A stretch of 64,000 nt of DNA from Mangrovibrevibacter kandeliae (lineage in GTDB: Bacteria; Pseudomonadota; Alphaproteobacteria; Rhizobiales; Rhizobiaceae). The notes under the pieces were generated by a model. The model was not told the origin of the DNA. It made no database searches and worked only from the letters and a program-made list of their open reading frames with translations. Below are positions 8,707 through 17,226 of the stretch, piece by piece (position 1 is the first letter of the stretch; each line of letters begins with the position of its first letter). The position numbers and the translations under genes were made by a program. The stretch covers positions 62,001 through 126,000 of the forward strand of contig NZ_JANIFJ010000004.1 in NCBI RefSeq assembly GCF_024519155.1, written 5' to 3'.

Positions 8707-9295
8707 CCGCCGCCGCGATCAGCCCGCCGAGACTCCGCGAGACCCTGCCGTTCCAGACTGGGTTCAGCAGAAGTCCGACGCCGATGCCGATCAGATGGAT
8801 CGCGCCGGTCGCCAGAACGAAACCGATCGCGTAATCGGCGGGATCTGCGGCCCGAGGCAATTCGGCGCCATGCGCATAGCCGTGGCAGATCGCGAAAACC
8901 GCGATCAGCAGCAGCGCCACCCACTCCGCCGGGTGCCAGGCGAAGGCGATCGCGAGGCCCAAGGCGACGATCGATAGGGCGATGCCGATTTCGGTGCCGG
9001 GAAGAACGAATCCGGCAATGCCGAGCACCCCGCCAACGACCATGATGAGAGGAAACGTCACCGGCAGCGACCAGACCGGCCGTCCGCCCATCTGGGCGCC
9101 CCACAGGCCAACCGCGAACATCGCCAGAAAATGGTCAGCCCCAGTCAGCGGGTGCTCGAAGCCGCTGCCGAAACCGCCCGCGTTTCCCTGGATGATATGC
9201 GCCAGCAGTGGCGCGGGATGGGAGAGGACGATGAGACCGGACGCGGCGAGCAGCGCGGCTCGGCCGGGGCCTGAGTTGAAGCGGCTGGTGATCAT
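8684..9295 (-). CDS. hupE: HupE/UreJ family membrane protein
   Basis: A 203-residue HupE/UreJ protein, a family of small membrane transporters tied to nickel or other divalent metals. It has a signal-like N-terminus (about 1-32), then the diagnostic HPLTGADHFLAM motif, later HPAEW and CHGYAHG histidines, and about six membrane segments. The length is normal. It begins the leftward operon with the 263-residue membrane protein. A 133-bp gap separates it from the divergent DUF922 gene. HupE members usually sit with hydrogenase or urease genes; here the company is zinc genes, so the substrate may differ. Confidence 0.85.
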   Translation of the reverse strand: MITSRFNSGPGRAALLAASGLIVLSHPAPLLAHIIQGNAGGFGSGFEHPLTGADHFLAMFAVGLWGAQMGGRPVWSLPVTFPLIMVVGGVLGIAGFVLPGTEIGIALSIVALGLAIAFAWHPAEWVALLLIAVFAICHGYAHGAELPRAADPADYAIGFVLATGAIHLIGIGVGLLLNPVWNGRVSRSLGGLIAAAGVYYLAA

Positions 9296-9428
9296 CGTCT
9301 CTCCAAAGTTTCCGCCGCAGCGTCGCGCGGCGGCAGCATGCGAGGCGCATGTCTATCGTTTTAGCCATTGCATGGCGGGATATTTTGCGCAGCAATGGGT
9401 CCGGCGTAGGAGGTGAGGGCGGTGACGG

Positions 9429-10037
9429 ATGCGTAAATCAGCGGCGGCCTTTGCGATGCTTCTCGTCTCGATGGCATCCGGCTCTCCCGGCGCCGAAGCC
9501 GTGCACGAAAAGACGACGTATTTCGCGGTCCACGGTTCGACAATCAAGGAACTGGAAGCGCAGATGGCGCTCAAGGGTCCCTATGTCGCAGGCACCGCCT
9601 CCCAGCACCCGGGCGCGATCGAGGTGAGCTTCGACGGCAATGTCAACTACAAGCGCGCACCGGGTGGAGGCTGTGCAGTCGACCGACCGGAGATCACCCT
9701 TCAACTGCACATCATCCTTCCGAAATGGCAGGTTCCGCCCGATGCGGACGCGGTCACGAAGGTGTCCTGGAAGGCGGTTATCAACGACATCGAGACGCAC
9801 GAGAAGCATCATGCGGCGATCTCCCGGGAGTGGCGGACCCGCATGACCGAGGCGATCCGTCGGCTCAGCCCGCAGCCGACCTGCGATCAGATGAAGGCAA
9901 GGGTGGACGCCACCACCAAATCCTATCTTGCCGGTCATGATGCGGCGCAATTGGCTTTCGATCGAAGGGAGAGCCAGGTGGTGGATGCCCGAGTGCGCAG
10001 CGCTATCGCACGGGCAGTCGCCGCTCTGCATCGATAA
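9429..10037 (+). CDS. Secreted DUF922 family predicted zinc protease
   Basis: A 202-residue exported protein: signal peptide about 1-24, ending near PGAEA, then the DUF922 fold. The HEKHH motif near residue 119 fits a HExxH zinc site, and the family is predicted to be secreted zinc-dependent proteases. Residues TYFAVHGSTIKELEAQM form the typical start of the mature domain. The ribosome site is the GGAGG about 18 bases upstream or a weaker GGCGG nearer. It is divergent from hupE and 270 bp before the zinc transporter. Activity is unproven for this family. Confidence 0.75.
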   Translation: MRKSAAAFAMLLVSMASGSPGAEAVHEKTTYFAVHGSTIKELEAQMALKGPYVAGTASQHPGAIEVSFDGNVNYKRAPGGGCAVDRPEITLQLHIILPKWQVPPDADAVTKVSWKAVINDIETHEKHHAAISREWRTRMTEAIRRLSPQPTCDQMKARVDATTKSYLAGHDAAQLAFDRRESQVVDARVRSAIARAVAALHR

Positions 10038-10257
10038 CGATCGCCGCCGGCGGGCGATGCACAGGTGTCGCCATCGTCCTCGGCGCCTTGGACGTCATGG
10101 GTGCGGCCGGCAGACCGCGAGGCGCGGCGACGCCGCCCAACACCCGGGGTTCACCAATGACCAAAGGTCCGTGCGCGGTCCGTTGGCAGCGCGCGCATCG
10201 ACGCGAGTTGGCCGACCGGAGTGCGACGTCCCGACGCGGTGCATACGGGCGACGCTT

Positions 10258-10277
10258 GTAATGTTATTTCATTTTGC
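10258..10277. promoter_or_regulatory. Weak Zur-box-like site upstream of the zinc importer
   Basis: The segment contains ATGTTATTTCAT, two mismatches from the Zur-type core ATGTTATAACAT. It lies about 30 bp before the tiny membrane ORF that opens the importer operon, which suits an operator. The right half is poor, so confidence is low. Confidence 0.35.
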
Positions 10278-10308
10278 GTAAGCCGAAGGTCCACCGACGG
10301 ACCTCGAC

Positions 10309-10434
10309 ATGCTGCGCCCTGACCCTCTCTCCACATCCCTGATCGCGCGTCCCGCGCTCCACCGCGTCGCCGGGGTTCTGGCGATACTCGCCGCCCTGTG
10401 GCTGGCGATCGGCTGGGCGGCGGCGCTGCCTTGA
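10309..10434 (+). CDS. 41-residue single-pass membrane protein coupled to aztA
   Basis: The ATG at 10309 opens a frame ending at the TGA that overlaps the TTG start of the ATPase gene (TTGA). The product has a polar N-terminus (MLRPDPLSTSLIARPALHR) and one hydrophobic helix, about residues 20-40 (VAGVLAILAALWLAIGWAA). Small ORFs of this kind sit before metal ABC importers in related bacteria, as I recall. It may be a small transporter subunit or only a leader that couples translation. Confidence 0.5.
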   Translation: MLRPDPLSTSLIARPALHRVAGVLAILAALWLAIGWAAALP

Positions 10435-11186
10435 GCGGATCGCCCATTCGCTTCGACGACGTCACCGTCGCCTATGACCGCCACCCCGCGGTGCATCACC
10501 TGTCAGGCGCCTTCGCGCCGGGCAGCATGACGGCGGTGGCCGGACCCAACGGTGCCGGCAAGTCGACGCTCCTGAAGGCGCTCATGGGGGAGCTGTCTCC
10601 GGCAAAGGGGTCGATCGACCGCGGCGGACTCTCGTCGCGCGATATCGGCTATCTGCCACAGGCGGCGGAAATTGACCGCAACTTCCCTCTGACCGTCGCC
10701 GACACTGTCATGCTCGGCGCCTGGCGGCAGGTCGGAGCGTTCGGCGGGATCACGGGCACGATCGCAGGGAGAGCTCGGGAAGCCCTGTCCGCGGTCGGGC
10801 TGGAAGGCTTCGAGGCTCGCTCCATCCGGGCGCTATCGGCCGGCCAGTTCCAGCGTGTGCTGTTCGCCCGGCTGCTGCTCCAGGATGCGCGGGTTATCGT
10901 CCTCGACGAGCCGTTCACGGCGATCGACGCCCGCACGACGGCCGACCTTCTGGATCTCGTGGTGCGCTGGCATGGCGAGGGTCGCACGGTAATCACCGTG
11001 CTGCACGATTTCGAGCAGGTGCGCGCGCATTTTCCCCAGACGCTTCTGCTCGCCCGCGAGATGATCGACTGGGGGCCGACGGAGAAGGCGCTGTCGCCCT
11101 CTAATCTGTTGCGGGCTCGTGCGATGGCGGAAGCGTGGGACAGCGACGCGCAGGTCTGCAGGCGCGCGTCGGGGAGTTCGGCATGA
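10431..11186 (+). CDS. aztA: Zinc ABC transporter ATP-binding protein, AztA-type
   Basis: A 251-residue ABC ATPase that powers uptake of Zn2+ (possibly Mn2+) through AztB. It has Walker A GPNGAGKST (38-46), a signature variant LSAGQFQR and Walker B VIVLDEPF. YDRHPAVHHL, EIDRNFPLTV and the LLLAREMIDWGPT end are AztA-like features. The TTG at 10431 was chosen because the fold begins right after it and it overlaps the upstream small ORF; an in-frame GTG lies at 10398. The stop overlaps aztB (ATGA). ZnuC is the alternative name; the AztA match is from memory. Confidence 0.85.
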   Translation: MSGSPIRFDDVTVAYDRHPAVHHLSGAFAPGSMTAVAGPNGAGKSTLLKALMGELSPAKGSIDRGGLSSRDIGYLPQAAEIDRNFPLTVADTVMLGAWRQVGAFGGITGTIAGRAREALSAVGLEGFEARSIRALSAGQFQRVLFARLLLQDARVIVLDEPFTAIDARTTADLLDLVVRWHGEGRTVITVLHDFEQVRAHFPQTLLLAREMIDWGPTEKALSPSNLLRARAMAEAWDSDAQVCRRASGSSA

Positions 11187-12055
11187 CGCTTCATTCCCTC
11201 CTGATAGAACCGTTCGTCGACTATGGCTTCATGCGCCGCGCTCTCGTGGCGTCGGTCGCGCTCGGGCTGGGCTCGGGTCCCGTCGGCGTGCTCCTGATGC
11301 TGCGACGCATGAGCCTCGTCGGCGACGCCATGAGCCACGCGGTCCTGCCGGGCGCCGCGCTCGGGTTCTTGATCGTCGGCAACCTTTCGCTGCTCGCGAT
11401 GGGGCTTGGCGGGCTGATTGCAGGTTTGAGTGTCGCTCTCCTGTCGGGCCTTGTCAGCCGTGCGACGGACCTGAAGGAGGATGCGAGCTTCGCCAGCTTC
11501 TATCTGACCTCGCTGGCGCTCGGCGTGCTCATCGTCTCCTTGCGCGGCTCCAACATCGACCTGTTGCACATCCTGTTCGGAACGATCCTCGCAATCGACT
11601 CCCAGGCGATCGTCCTTGTCGGCGGGATCACCACCTTCACGCTGCTGGCGCTGGCGCTGGTCTATCGGCCACTCGTGGCGGAGTGCTTCGATCCCGGCTT
11701 CCTGCGGGCCGTCGGCGGACGCGGGCCTCTCTATCACTTCCTGTTCCTGTTGCTGGTGGTCATCAACCTCGTCGCCGGATTCCAGGCGCTCGGCACGTTG
11801 ATGGCGGTGGGCATGATGATGCTGCCCGCGGCCATTGCCCAGCTCTGGGCGCGCACACTGCCGATGATGTTCGTCGTTGCCGCATCGAGCGCGGCCGCCG
11901 CAGGCTTCCTCGGTCTGCTCGTCTCCTACCACCTCAGCTTTGCCTCCGGGCCGACGATCATCCTGACCGCCAGCCTGATCTACGGCGTCTCGTTGCTCGT
12001 CGGGCCGTCCGGCGCGCTTCGGCGCTTCATCAAGCGCCCGCATCTCGCGGGCTAG
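11183..12055 (+). CDS. aztB: Zinc ABC transporter permease, AztB-type
   Basis: A 290-residue membrane permease of the metal ABC-3 (ZnuB/TroC) family that forms the inner-membrane channel. It has about eight to nine hydrophobic helices. The conserved stretch MLRRMSLVGDAMSHAVLPG with GAALGF is diagnostic, as is MAVGMMMLPAAIA near the C-terminal third. The ATG at 11183 overlaps the aztA stop. The substrate-binding protein gene starts 18 bp downstream behind a strong AAGGAG site. Length is normal for the family. Confidence 0.9.
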   Translation: MTLHSLLIEPFVDYGFMRRALVASVALGLGSGPVGVLLMLRRMSLVGDAMSHAVLPGAALGFLIVGNLSLLAMGLGGLIAGLSVALLSGLVSRATDLKEDASFASFYLTSLALGVLIVSLRGSNIDLLHILFGTILAIDSQAIVLVGGITTFTLLALALVYRPLVAECFDPGFLRAVGGRGPLYHFLFLLLVVINLVAGFQALGTLMAVGMMMLPAAIAQLWARTLPMMFVVAASSAAAAGFLGLLVSYHLSFASGPTIILTASLIYGVSLLVGPSGALRRFIKRPHLAG

Positions 12056-12073
12056 AACCAAGGAGATGATTGC

Positions 12074-12964
12074 ATGAACAAAACGCTTCTCGCTTCCGCC
12101 GGGGCGGCGATGCTCAGCCTGATGATGGGCGCGTCCGCATCGGCCAAGACGCTTGATGTCGTCGCCAGCTTCACCGTCCTCGCGGACGTCGTGAAGAATG
12201 TCGGCGGCGAGCATGTGGAGGTGAAGAGCCTCGTGCCGGCCAATGGCGACCCGCACGATTACGAACCGACGCCGGACGATGCAAAGGCGCTCAAGGCGGC
12301 GGATGCGACCTTCGTCAGCGGCGAAGGCCTCGAAGGCTGGTTCCAGCGTCTCGCCAAGGCAGCCGGCTCGTCCAAGACACCGATCGTGGTGTCCGAGGGC
12401 ATCAAGACGCACGAGATGGACGAGGACGGCGAGACCGTCACCGATCCGCATGTCTGGAACAGCGCGGCCAACGTCATGATCTGGGTCGACAACATCGAGA
12501 AGGCGCTTGTCGCAGCCGATCCCGAGGATGCCGCCGACATCAGCAAGAGCGCCGACGCCTACCGTGCCAAGCTGAAAGACCTCGACGCCTCGATCAAGAA
12601 AGCCATCGGTGCGGTCCCGAAAGACAAGCGCAAGGTGCTGACGAGCCACGACGCCTTCGGCTACTATGGCCGCGAGTACGGCGTGACCTTCCTGGCGCCG
12701 CTCGGGGTGTCGACCGAAACGGAGGCCTCGGCCGCCGACGTCGCGCAGTTGATCGACCAGATCAAGGAAGAGGGCGTGAAGGTCTACTTCCTCGAGAATT
12801 CCAACGATTCCCGCCTGGTCAAGCAGGTTGCCGGCGCCACGGGAGCGGTGGCCGGCGGCGAGCTCTATCCCGAAGCGCTGTCGCCTGCCGATGGTCCGGC
12901 GCCCACCTATCTCGCGATGATGCGCTACAACACCGATCAGATCGCCGGCGCGATCTCGAAGTGA
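12074..12964 (+). CDS. aztC: Zinc ABC transporter substrate-binding protein, AztC-type
   Basis: A 296-residue periplasmic cluster A-I binding protein delivering zinc to AztAB. The signal peptide is about 1-24 (cut near SASA). Likely ligands are H61 (GDPHDYEP), H126 (DPHVWN), H192 (TSHDAFGYY) and E267 (LYPEALS), where the family usually has Asp. The His-rich flexible loop of ZnuA is absent and replaced by a short acidic EMDEDGE stretch, as in AztC or manganese-binding relatives. No AztD metallochaperone gene follows. A Zur-box-like palindrome and two hairpins lie 140 bp downstream. Confidence 0.85.
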   Translation: MNKTLLASAGAAMLSLMMGASASAKTLDVVASFTVLADVVKNVGGEHVEVKSLVPANGDPHDYEPTPDDAKALKAADATFVSGEGLEGWFQRLAKAAGSSKTPIVVSEGIKTHEMDEDGETVTDPHVWNSAANVMIWVDNIEKALVAADPEDAADISKSADAYRAKLKDLDASIKKAIGAVPKDKRKVLTSHDAFGYYGREYGVTFLAPLGVSTETEASAADVAQLIDQIKEEGVKVYFLENSNDSRLVKQVAGATGAVAGGELYPEALSPADGPAPTYLAMMRYNTDQIAGAISK

Positions 12965-13104
12965 TCGGACGGGGCCGGTCGTGAACTGCAGCCGGCCGGT
13001 TCCGCCTCGGAGTTGTCCGATGAAAGCGCTTCAACCTCAGGCCAGCCGCGGCGTGCATGGCCTGCGCAGATGCGGCAGCAACACGCATTCGGACTCGACT
13101 TTCG

Positions 13105-13124
13105 GTATGTTATGACGTAACATC
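13105..13124. promoter_or_regulatory. Orphan Zur-box-like palindrome
   Basis: ATGTTA and TAACAT flank TGACG (13107-13123), a perfect 6-bp inverted repeat close to alphaproteobacterial Zur operators. It sits downstream of aztC in a convergent gap, so no gene start is near it. Confidence 0.5.
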
Positions 13125-13126
13125 TG

Positions 13127-13157
13127 ATCGATGCCGCTGCCGCGCAGCGGCATCGAT
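13127..13157. terminator. 13-bp perfect hairpin after aztC
   Basis: Arms ATCGATGCCGCTG and CAGCGGCATCGAT flank a 5-base loop. It begins three bases after the Zur-like palindrome and has no T-run. It could end transcripts from either side. Confidence 0.55.
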
Positions 13158-13162
13158 GGCAG

Positions 13163-13192
13163 CCCGGCGGTGGCGCATGCGCCACCGCCGGG
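13163..13192 (+). terminator. 30-bp perfect palindrome followed by TTTC
   Basis: CCCGGCGGTGGCGCA is followed directly by its reverse complement, then TTTC. As RNA this is a very stable hairpin, and it probably terminates the zinc importer operon. Confidence 0.6.
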
Positions 13193-13361
13193 TTTCAAGC
13201 GCCTACGAGAGCCATACTTGCTTCGAACTCAGGACCCACACCTCACGGTGCGCCATGCCGTATTCAGCGCTGCAAGCTGACGTCGTTCGGAGACAACGCA
13301 AAGGACGAGCGGGTTCGGTGCGACCCGTCGAATCGTCACGTCCGCCTTATCGAGACGACGT

Positions 13362-14354
13362 TTACTTGCAGATGGGCAGAGGCTCTGGTGGCGGCGCGGG
13401 ATGGGCGGCCTTGTAGCGTGCGATGAGAGGCTCGAGCGTCGCCGCCGGCCAGAACCGCGGCCTGCCGATCTGCTGCAGGCATGTCGGGTTCCAGTATGTG
13501 CCTGCGCTGGCGGGAGATCGGCCGGCCTGGGCGGCTGCGGCGACCGCCTCGATGTCGCGCGCTTCCGGATAGATGTAGAGTGTCGTCGGGTCGTTCTGCA
13601 TCACCGGGATGATCCGGGCCGCGTCGGCTGCCGACCAGCTCGTGCAGCCGTTGCTGCGGCCGGCTGCATAATCCACCAGCGTACCGAAGGTCACATAGCC
13701 CTTCGCGTCAGCATGCGGGCTCGCCGCGTCCCTGCGTCGGCAAAGTCCGCGCAGCACTTGTGCCGGATGCCCCCCGATGGCACGGGTCCGGGCATTGGCG
13801 GTGTCGCCTTCGCCATCGAACTGCACGAAGGGACGGGAGAATGCAACGATTTGCCCGGATGAGCGATAGTAGCCCTTGAAGGAGGCGCGCGCTTCGGCCG
13901 TCACATAGGATCCCCCTGTGGTCAGAAGTGCGTCGCGCGCATTGCCGAAGTTCTTCGCGCATTCGCGGCCGTTCGAGACATCCACGATGCCGCTGAGGTT
14001 CCGGCCGCTGCCATGGCCGGCCGAGAAGGCGCGGAACGACTGGTCCGCCTCGCAGATCATGTAGAAGCGTTCGCCGATCCGCCCGTTGCCGAGATCGCTC
14101 GGACGCGTCGCATCCATCGCGAAGTAGCAGGGGTTCTTGACGATGCCGGAGGCGACCTTGCTGCGATAGAGCGCCTGCGCCCGCTGCAGGATGATCGGAG
14201 CGATCTGCCCGTCGCCATCGCCGACATGGGGCCTGAGCCAGTCTGGCAGCCCGGCCGGTGGTGCCGCTTCCGCCGCCCCAGGGATGGCCAAGCCTATGGC
14301 GAGGACGGAACCCGTCATTGAGAATAGACGGCGCAACAGCATTTTTCGGATCAC
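13362..14354 (-). CDS. Secreted L,D-transpeptidase-like protein (YkuD_2 type)
   Basis: A 330-residue exported protein with signal peptide about 1-31. Its middle matches the murein L,D-transpeptidase catalytic domain family (YkuD_2): FSAGHGSG near 113, TGGSYVT near 147, FKGYYRSSG, RAIGGH with H196, and SNGCTSW with the candidate nucleophile C237. Such enzymes act on periplasmic peptidoglycan peptides. It is transcribed leftward toward the aztC end and away from zur, sharing a 199-bp upstream region with zur. Whether it answers to zinc is unknown. Cys-rich extra segments (LCRRRD, CLQQ) are unusual. Confidence 0.65.
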   Translation of the reverse strand: MIRKMLLRRLFSMTGSVLAIGLAIPGAAEAAPPAGLPDWLRPHVGDGDGQIAPIILQRAQALYRSKVASGIVKNPCYFAMDATRPSDLGNGRIGERFYMICEADQSFRAFSAGHGSGRNLSGIVDVSNGRECAKNFGNARDALLTTGGSYVTAEARASFKGYYRSSGQIVAFSRPFVQFDGEGDTANARTRAIGGHPAQVLRGLCRRRDAASPHADAKGYVTFGTLVDYAAGRSNGCTSWSAADAARIIPVMQNDPTTLYIYPEARDIEAVAAAAQAGRSPASAGTYWNPTCLQQIGRPRFWPAATLEPLIARYKAAHPAPPPEPLPICK

Positions 14355-14504
14355 GTCCTCGCCTCCGCAATAAGCAAGGCGTCTATCGGCGGATCGTGGC
14401 AGATTGAAGCAGAACTACGTATCATCGTCTGGATCTGCGTCTCGCGGCGCGGTCGAGTGCCGCTTGTAGACGAGCGTCGTCCTCTCTTGACGGCTAACTA
14501 CGTT

Positions 14505-14516
14505 ATGTTATCACAT
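14505..14516. promoter_or_regulatory. Zur-box-like site 1 upstream of zur
   Basis: ATGTTATCACAT differs at one position from the Zur-type core ATGTTATAACAT. It lies 38 bp before the zur start codon, in the gap shared with the divergent L,D-transpeptidase-like gene. Confidence 0.5.
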
Positions 14517-14527
14517 TCGTATCAAAA

Positions 14528-14542
14528 CGTTATTTTATAACG
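14528..14542. promoter_or_regulatory. Zur-box-like site 2 immediately upstream of zur
   Basis: CGTTAT and ATAACG flank TTT, a perfect 6-bp inverted repeat that ends 11 bases before the zur ATG and abuts its ribosome site. Placement predicts autorepression. Confidence 0.55.
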
Positions 14543-14553
14543 GAGTTGGCGGC

Positions 14554-14976
14554 ATGGACGCGAGCGCGTCGGAGGAAAGGCAGGCGCTGCGGCCCGGTCG
14601 TAACCAGCAACTGGTCTATGACGCGATGCTAAAGTCCGGCAGACCCATGCGAGCTTACGAGCTGCTCAAGTTGCTGCACGCCGATGGCATTCGCTCGCCG
14701 CTCCAGGTCTACCGCGTGCTGGACAAGCTCGTCCGCGAGGGCAAGGCGCGCAAGATCGAAACCCTGCACGCCTTTGCGATCTGCGGAAAGCCGAGCAATG
14801 GAGGCGGGCAGGTGGCGGTGACAATCTGCACGCAATGCGGCCAGACCGACGCGATCGAGGATGCTGAGCTGAAACGGCAGCTCGCTAAACTGTCACGCGG
14901 CTCCGGCTTCCTTGCAGAGACGGCGACCGTCGAGCTCGCCGGCCTTTGTCTTGGTTGTCAGGAGGTCGAGGCATGA
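14554..14976 (+). CDS. zur: Zur, Fur-family zinc-responsive repressor
   Basis: A 140-residue Fur-family regulator. The N-terminal winged helix includes MRAYELLKLLHADGIRSPLQ and the recognition segment VYRVLDKLVREGKARKIE. The C-terminal part has CTQCG and CLGC, the two CxxC pairs of the structural zinc site. It is called Zur rather than Fur because the flanking genes are a zinc importer and COG0523 GTPases, and Zur-like palindromes lie directly upstream. The GGAG ribosome site is 9 bases before ATG. The stop overlaps the first GTPase gene (ATGA), so zur leads the operon. Confidence 0.85.
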   Translation: MDASASEERQALRPGRNQQLVYDAMLKSGRPMRAYELLKLLHADGIRSPLQVYRVLDKLVREGKARKIETLHAFAICGKPSNGGGQVAVTICTQCGQTDAIEDAELKRQLAKLSRGSGFLAETATVELAGLCLGCQEVEA

Positions 14977-16148
14977 CGAAGATCCCGGTCTTCCTCCTGA
15001 CCGGCTTCCTGGGCGCGGGAAAGTCGACGCTCCTGAACCGCGTCCTCGGCGATCCGGCGTTTGCCGATACGGCGGTCATCATCAATGAGTTCGGCGATGT
15101 GGCGATTGACCATGACCTTGTCCGCCAAGGCCGCTCACGTGTGTCGCGCACGACGACCGGTTGCCTGTGCTGCACGATCGGCAGCGACATCCGCTCGACG
15201 CTCTGCGAACTCCATGAACTGGCCGCCGCCGGTGAGGCCTCTTTCTCGCGAGTCATCGTCGAAACAACTGGGCTCGCTGACCCCGCACCTCTCGTGAACG
15301 AACTCATTCCGGGCGGAACGCCGGCGATGGGGCTGCGTGATCACTTGGTCGCTCGTCATTTCGACCTTGCGGGCGTCGTCACCCTTGTCGATTTCGTTAC
15401 CGGGGACCTCTCTATCGAGAACCATTTCGAGGCGGGCAAGCAGGTGGCTTTCGCCGATCGGATCGTCCTGACGAAGATGGATCTCGCCCGCGACCCGGTG
15501 ACCTTGAAAGACATCGACGCCCTCAAGTCGCGCCTCGCCGTCCTGAACCCTGCCGCGCAGATCTGCGACGGCAAGGATCCGTCGGCGCTCTTTCTACCGC
15601 GCCGCTATGCACCCGTCGCCTTGGGCGAGGACGTGGCCGGCTGGCTGGCGCTCGAGACCGCACTGCGCGTAGAGGGCGCTGCGCATGGGGCCGGCGGCGA
15701 GGCTTCGCCGCCATCGTTGTTCGACCGCCATGGCGGGCGCATCCGCACCTTCACAATCATTCGCGACGAACCGATAGCGGAGAAGGCGATCCAGCATTTC
15801 CTCGCCGTGCTCACTGGCCATGCCGGCCCGCGCCTGCTTCGCGCCAAGGGCCTGATCGCGATCGCCGAAAATCTCGAGCGGCCCCTCGTGGTCCATGCCG
15901 TCCAGCATGTCGTGTATCCGCCGGTGCGGCTCGAGGACTGGCCGAGCGAGGATCGCCGGACGCGGCTCGTCTTCATCACCGACGGGATCGATCCCGAACC
16001 GGTGCGCGAGCTTTTCGAATCCACCCTCGATCCCGACGCAAACCCCTTCCGTCAGATCCTCGCAGCCCTCGGCAAGGGCGTGTCCGAAACGCTTCGCTCG
16101 CGAGCGGCAAGTCTTCGCCTTCCGCGTGCCCGGCGAAACGCCAACTGA
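14973..16148 (+). CDS. COG0523 GTPase, zinc metallochaperone candidate (1)
   Basis: A 391-residue CobW/COG0523 GTPase. It has Walker [10 protein letters not shown] (11-19), the metal-binding GCLCC motif (C64, C66, C67), ETTGLADP, and TKMD as guanine-specificity motif. The C-terminal CobW_C domain starts near 255 ([12 protein letters not shown]). Such proteins hand zinc to client enzymes when zinc is scarce. The loop after GTPase motif 4 carries a Gly/Ala insertion. The start at 14973 overlaps the zur stop; a second, distinct COG0523 gene follows 19 bp downstream. Client protein is unknown. Confidence 0.85.
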   Translation: MTKIPVFLLTGFLGAGKSTLLNRVLGDPAFADTAVIINEFGDVAIDHDLVRQGRSRVSRTTTGCLCCTIGSDIRSTLCELHELAAAGEASFSRVIVETTGLADPAPLVNELIPGGTPAMGLRDHLVARHFDLAGVVTLVDFVTGDLSIENHFEAGKQVAFADRIVLTKMDLARDPVTLKDIDALKSRLAVLNPAAQICDGKDPSALFLPRRYAPVALGEDVAGWLALETALRVEGAAHGAGGEASPPSLFDRHGGRIRTFTIIRDEPIAEKAIQHFLAVLTGHAGPRLLRAKGLIAIAENLERPLVVHAVQHVVYPPVRLEDWPSEDRRTRLVFITDGIDPEPVRELFESTLDPDANPFRQILAALGKGVSETLRSRAASLRLPRARRNAN

Positions 16149-16167
16149 CATCACCGGAGATTGCCTC

Positions 16168-17160
16168 ATGCCCCTTCCGCAGACACCTCAGACGCTCGTC
16201 ACCGTCCTCACCGGCTATCTCGGAGCCGGCAAGACGACGCTCTTGAACCGCATCCTTTCCGAACAGCACGGCAAGAAATACGCCGTCATCGTCAACGAGT
16301 TCGGCGAAGTCGGTATCGACAACGACCTGATCGTCGACGCCGACGAGGAAGTGTTCGAGATGAACAACGGCTGCATCTGCTGCACCGTGCGCGGTGATCT
16401 CATCCGCATCATTGAAAGCCTGATGCGCCGGCGCGACCGTTTCGACGCCATCATCATCGAGACGACTGGGCTCGCCGATCCGGCTCCCGTCGCCCAGACA
16501 TTCTTCGTCGACGACGAGGTTCGCCAGAAGACGAAGCTCGACGCCATCGTGACCGTCGTCGACGCCAAGCACCTTCTCGGTGAGCTAGATCAGGCCCATG
16601 AGGCGCAGGAACAGCTAGCGTTCGCCGATATTGTCATTCTCAACAAGGCCGACCTAGTGACCCCGGACGAGCTGAAGACGGTCGAAGGGCGGATACGCAA
16701 GATCAACCCGACGGCGGTCATTCGTCAGTCCACGCGCTGCGACGTGCCGCTCGATCAGGTGATGAACCAGAACGCGTTCGATCTTGCACGCGTCCTCGAG
16801 ATCGAGCCAGAGTTTATGGACGAGGTCCATGACCACGAGCACGACGATGCCGTGACGAGCTTCTCGCTGACCAGCCGCGAGCCGCTTGATCCCGAAAAGT
16901 TCTTTCCCTGGATCCAGTCCGTCGCCCAGCACTTCGGCATCGACATGCTCCGCATGAAGGGAATCATCGCCCTTGAGGGCGACGACGACCGATATGTAAT
17001 CCAGGCCGTCCACATGCTTCTCGAAGGGGATCACCAGCGCGCCTGGAAGGCCGACGAGGCGCGGCTCAGCCGCATCGTCTTCATCGGTCGCAATCTGCCG
17101 CGGGAGATCATCGAAGACGGATTCATGAAGTGCCGGGCAAGGGTCGAGGCGGTCGCGTAG
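16168..17160 (+). CDS. COG0523 GTPase, zinc metallochaperone candidate (2)
   Basis: A 330-residue CobW/COG0523 GTPase. It has Walker [10 protein letters not shown] (16-24), GCICC with C69, C71 and C72, ETTGLADP, and NKAD. A short HDHEHDD cluster near residue 223 gives extra metal ligands. It is shorter and closer to the common ZigA/YjiA pattern than the neighbour GTPase. The ATG at 16168 was chosen because the frame upstream overlaps the previous gene and lacks family residues. It is probably part of the zur operon. Two paralogues in a row suggest different client proteins. Confidence 0.85.
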   Translation: MPLPQTPQTLVTVLTGYLGAGKTTLLNRILSEQHGKKYAVIVNEFGEVGIDNDLIVDADEEVFEMNNGCICCTVRGDLIRIIESLMRRRDRFDAIIIETTGLADPAPVAQTFFVDDEVRQKTKLDAIVTVVDAKHLLGELDQAHEAQEQLAFADIVILNKADLVTPDELKTVEGRIRKINPTAVIRQSTRCDVPLDQVMNQNAFDLARVLEIEPEFMDEVHDHEHDDAVTSFSLTSREPLDPEKFFPWIQSVAQHFGIDMLRMKGIIALEGDDDRYVIQAVHMLLEGDHQRAWKADEARLSRIVFIGRNLPREIIEDGFMKCRARVEAVA

Positions 17161-17226
17161 CGCAAACTTCTGCGGGGACTCGGCGCGAGCCGGGTTCCTG
17201 CATCGACGGGTTGAGAAAGCTCCAGC

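Larger units (their letters stand above)
12965..13361. other. Gene-free stretch between convergent genes
   Basis: The stretch between the end of aztC and the end of the L,D-transpeptidase-like gene holds a Zur-box-like palindrome (13107-13123) and two perfect hairpins (13127-13157 and 13163-13192). No supported gene was found on either strand. Confidence 0.6.

Noticed and set aside
13057-13416. 119-codon frame after the orphan Zur site
   Set aside because: Arg/Ser/Cys-rich without ordered segments, runs through both hairpins, and has no ribosome site.
13362-14354. Fully assigning this protein as a zinc-regulated enzyme because it shares a gap with zur
   Set aside because: The Zur-like sites lie next to zur, over 140 bp from this gene's start; regulation cannot be inferred.
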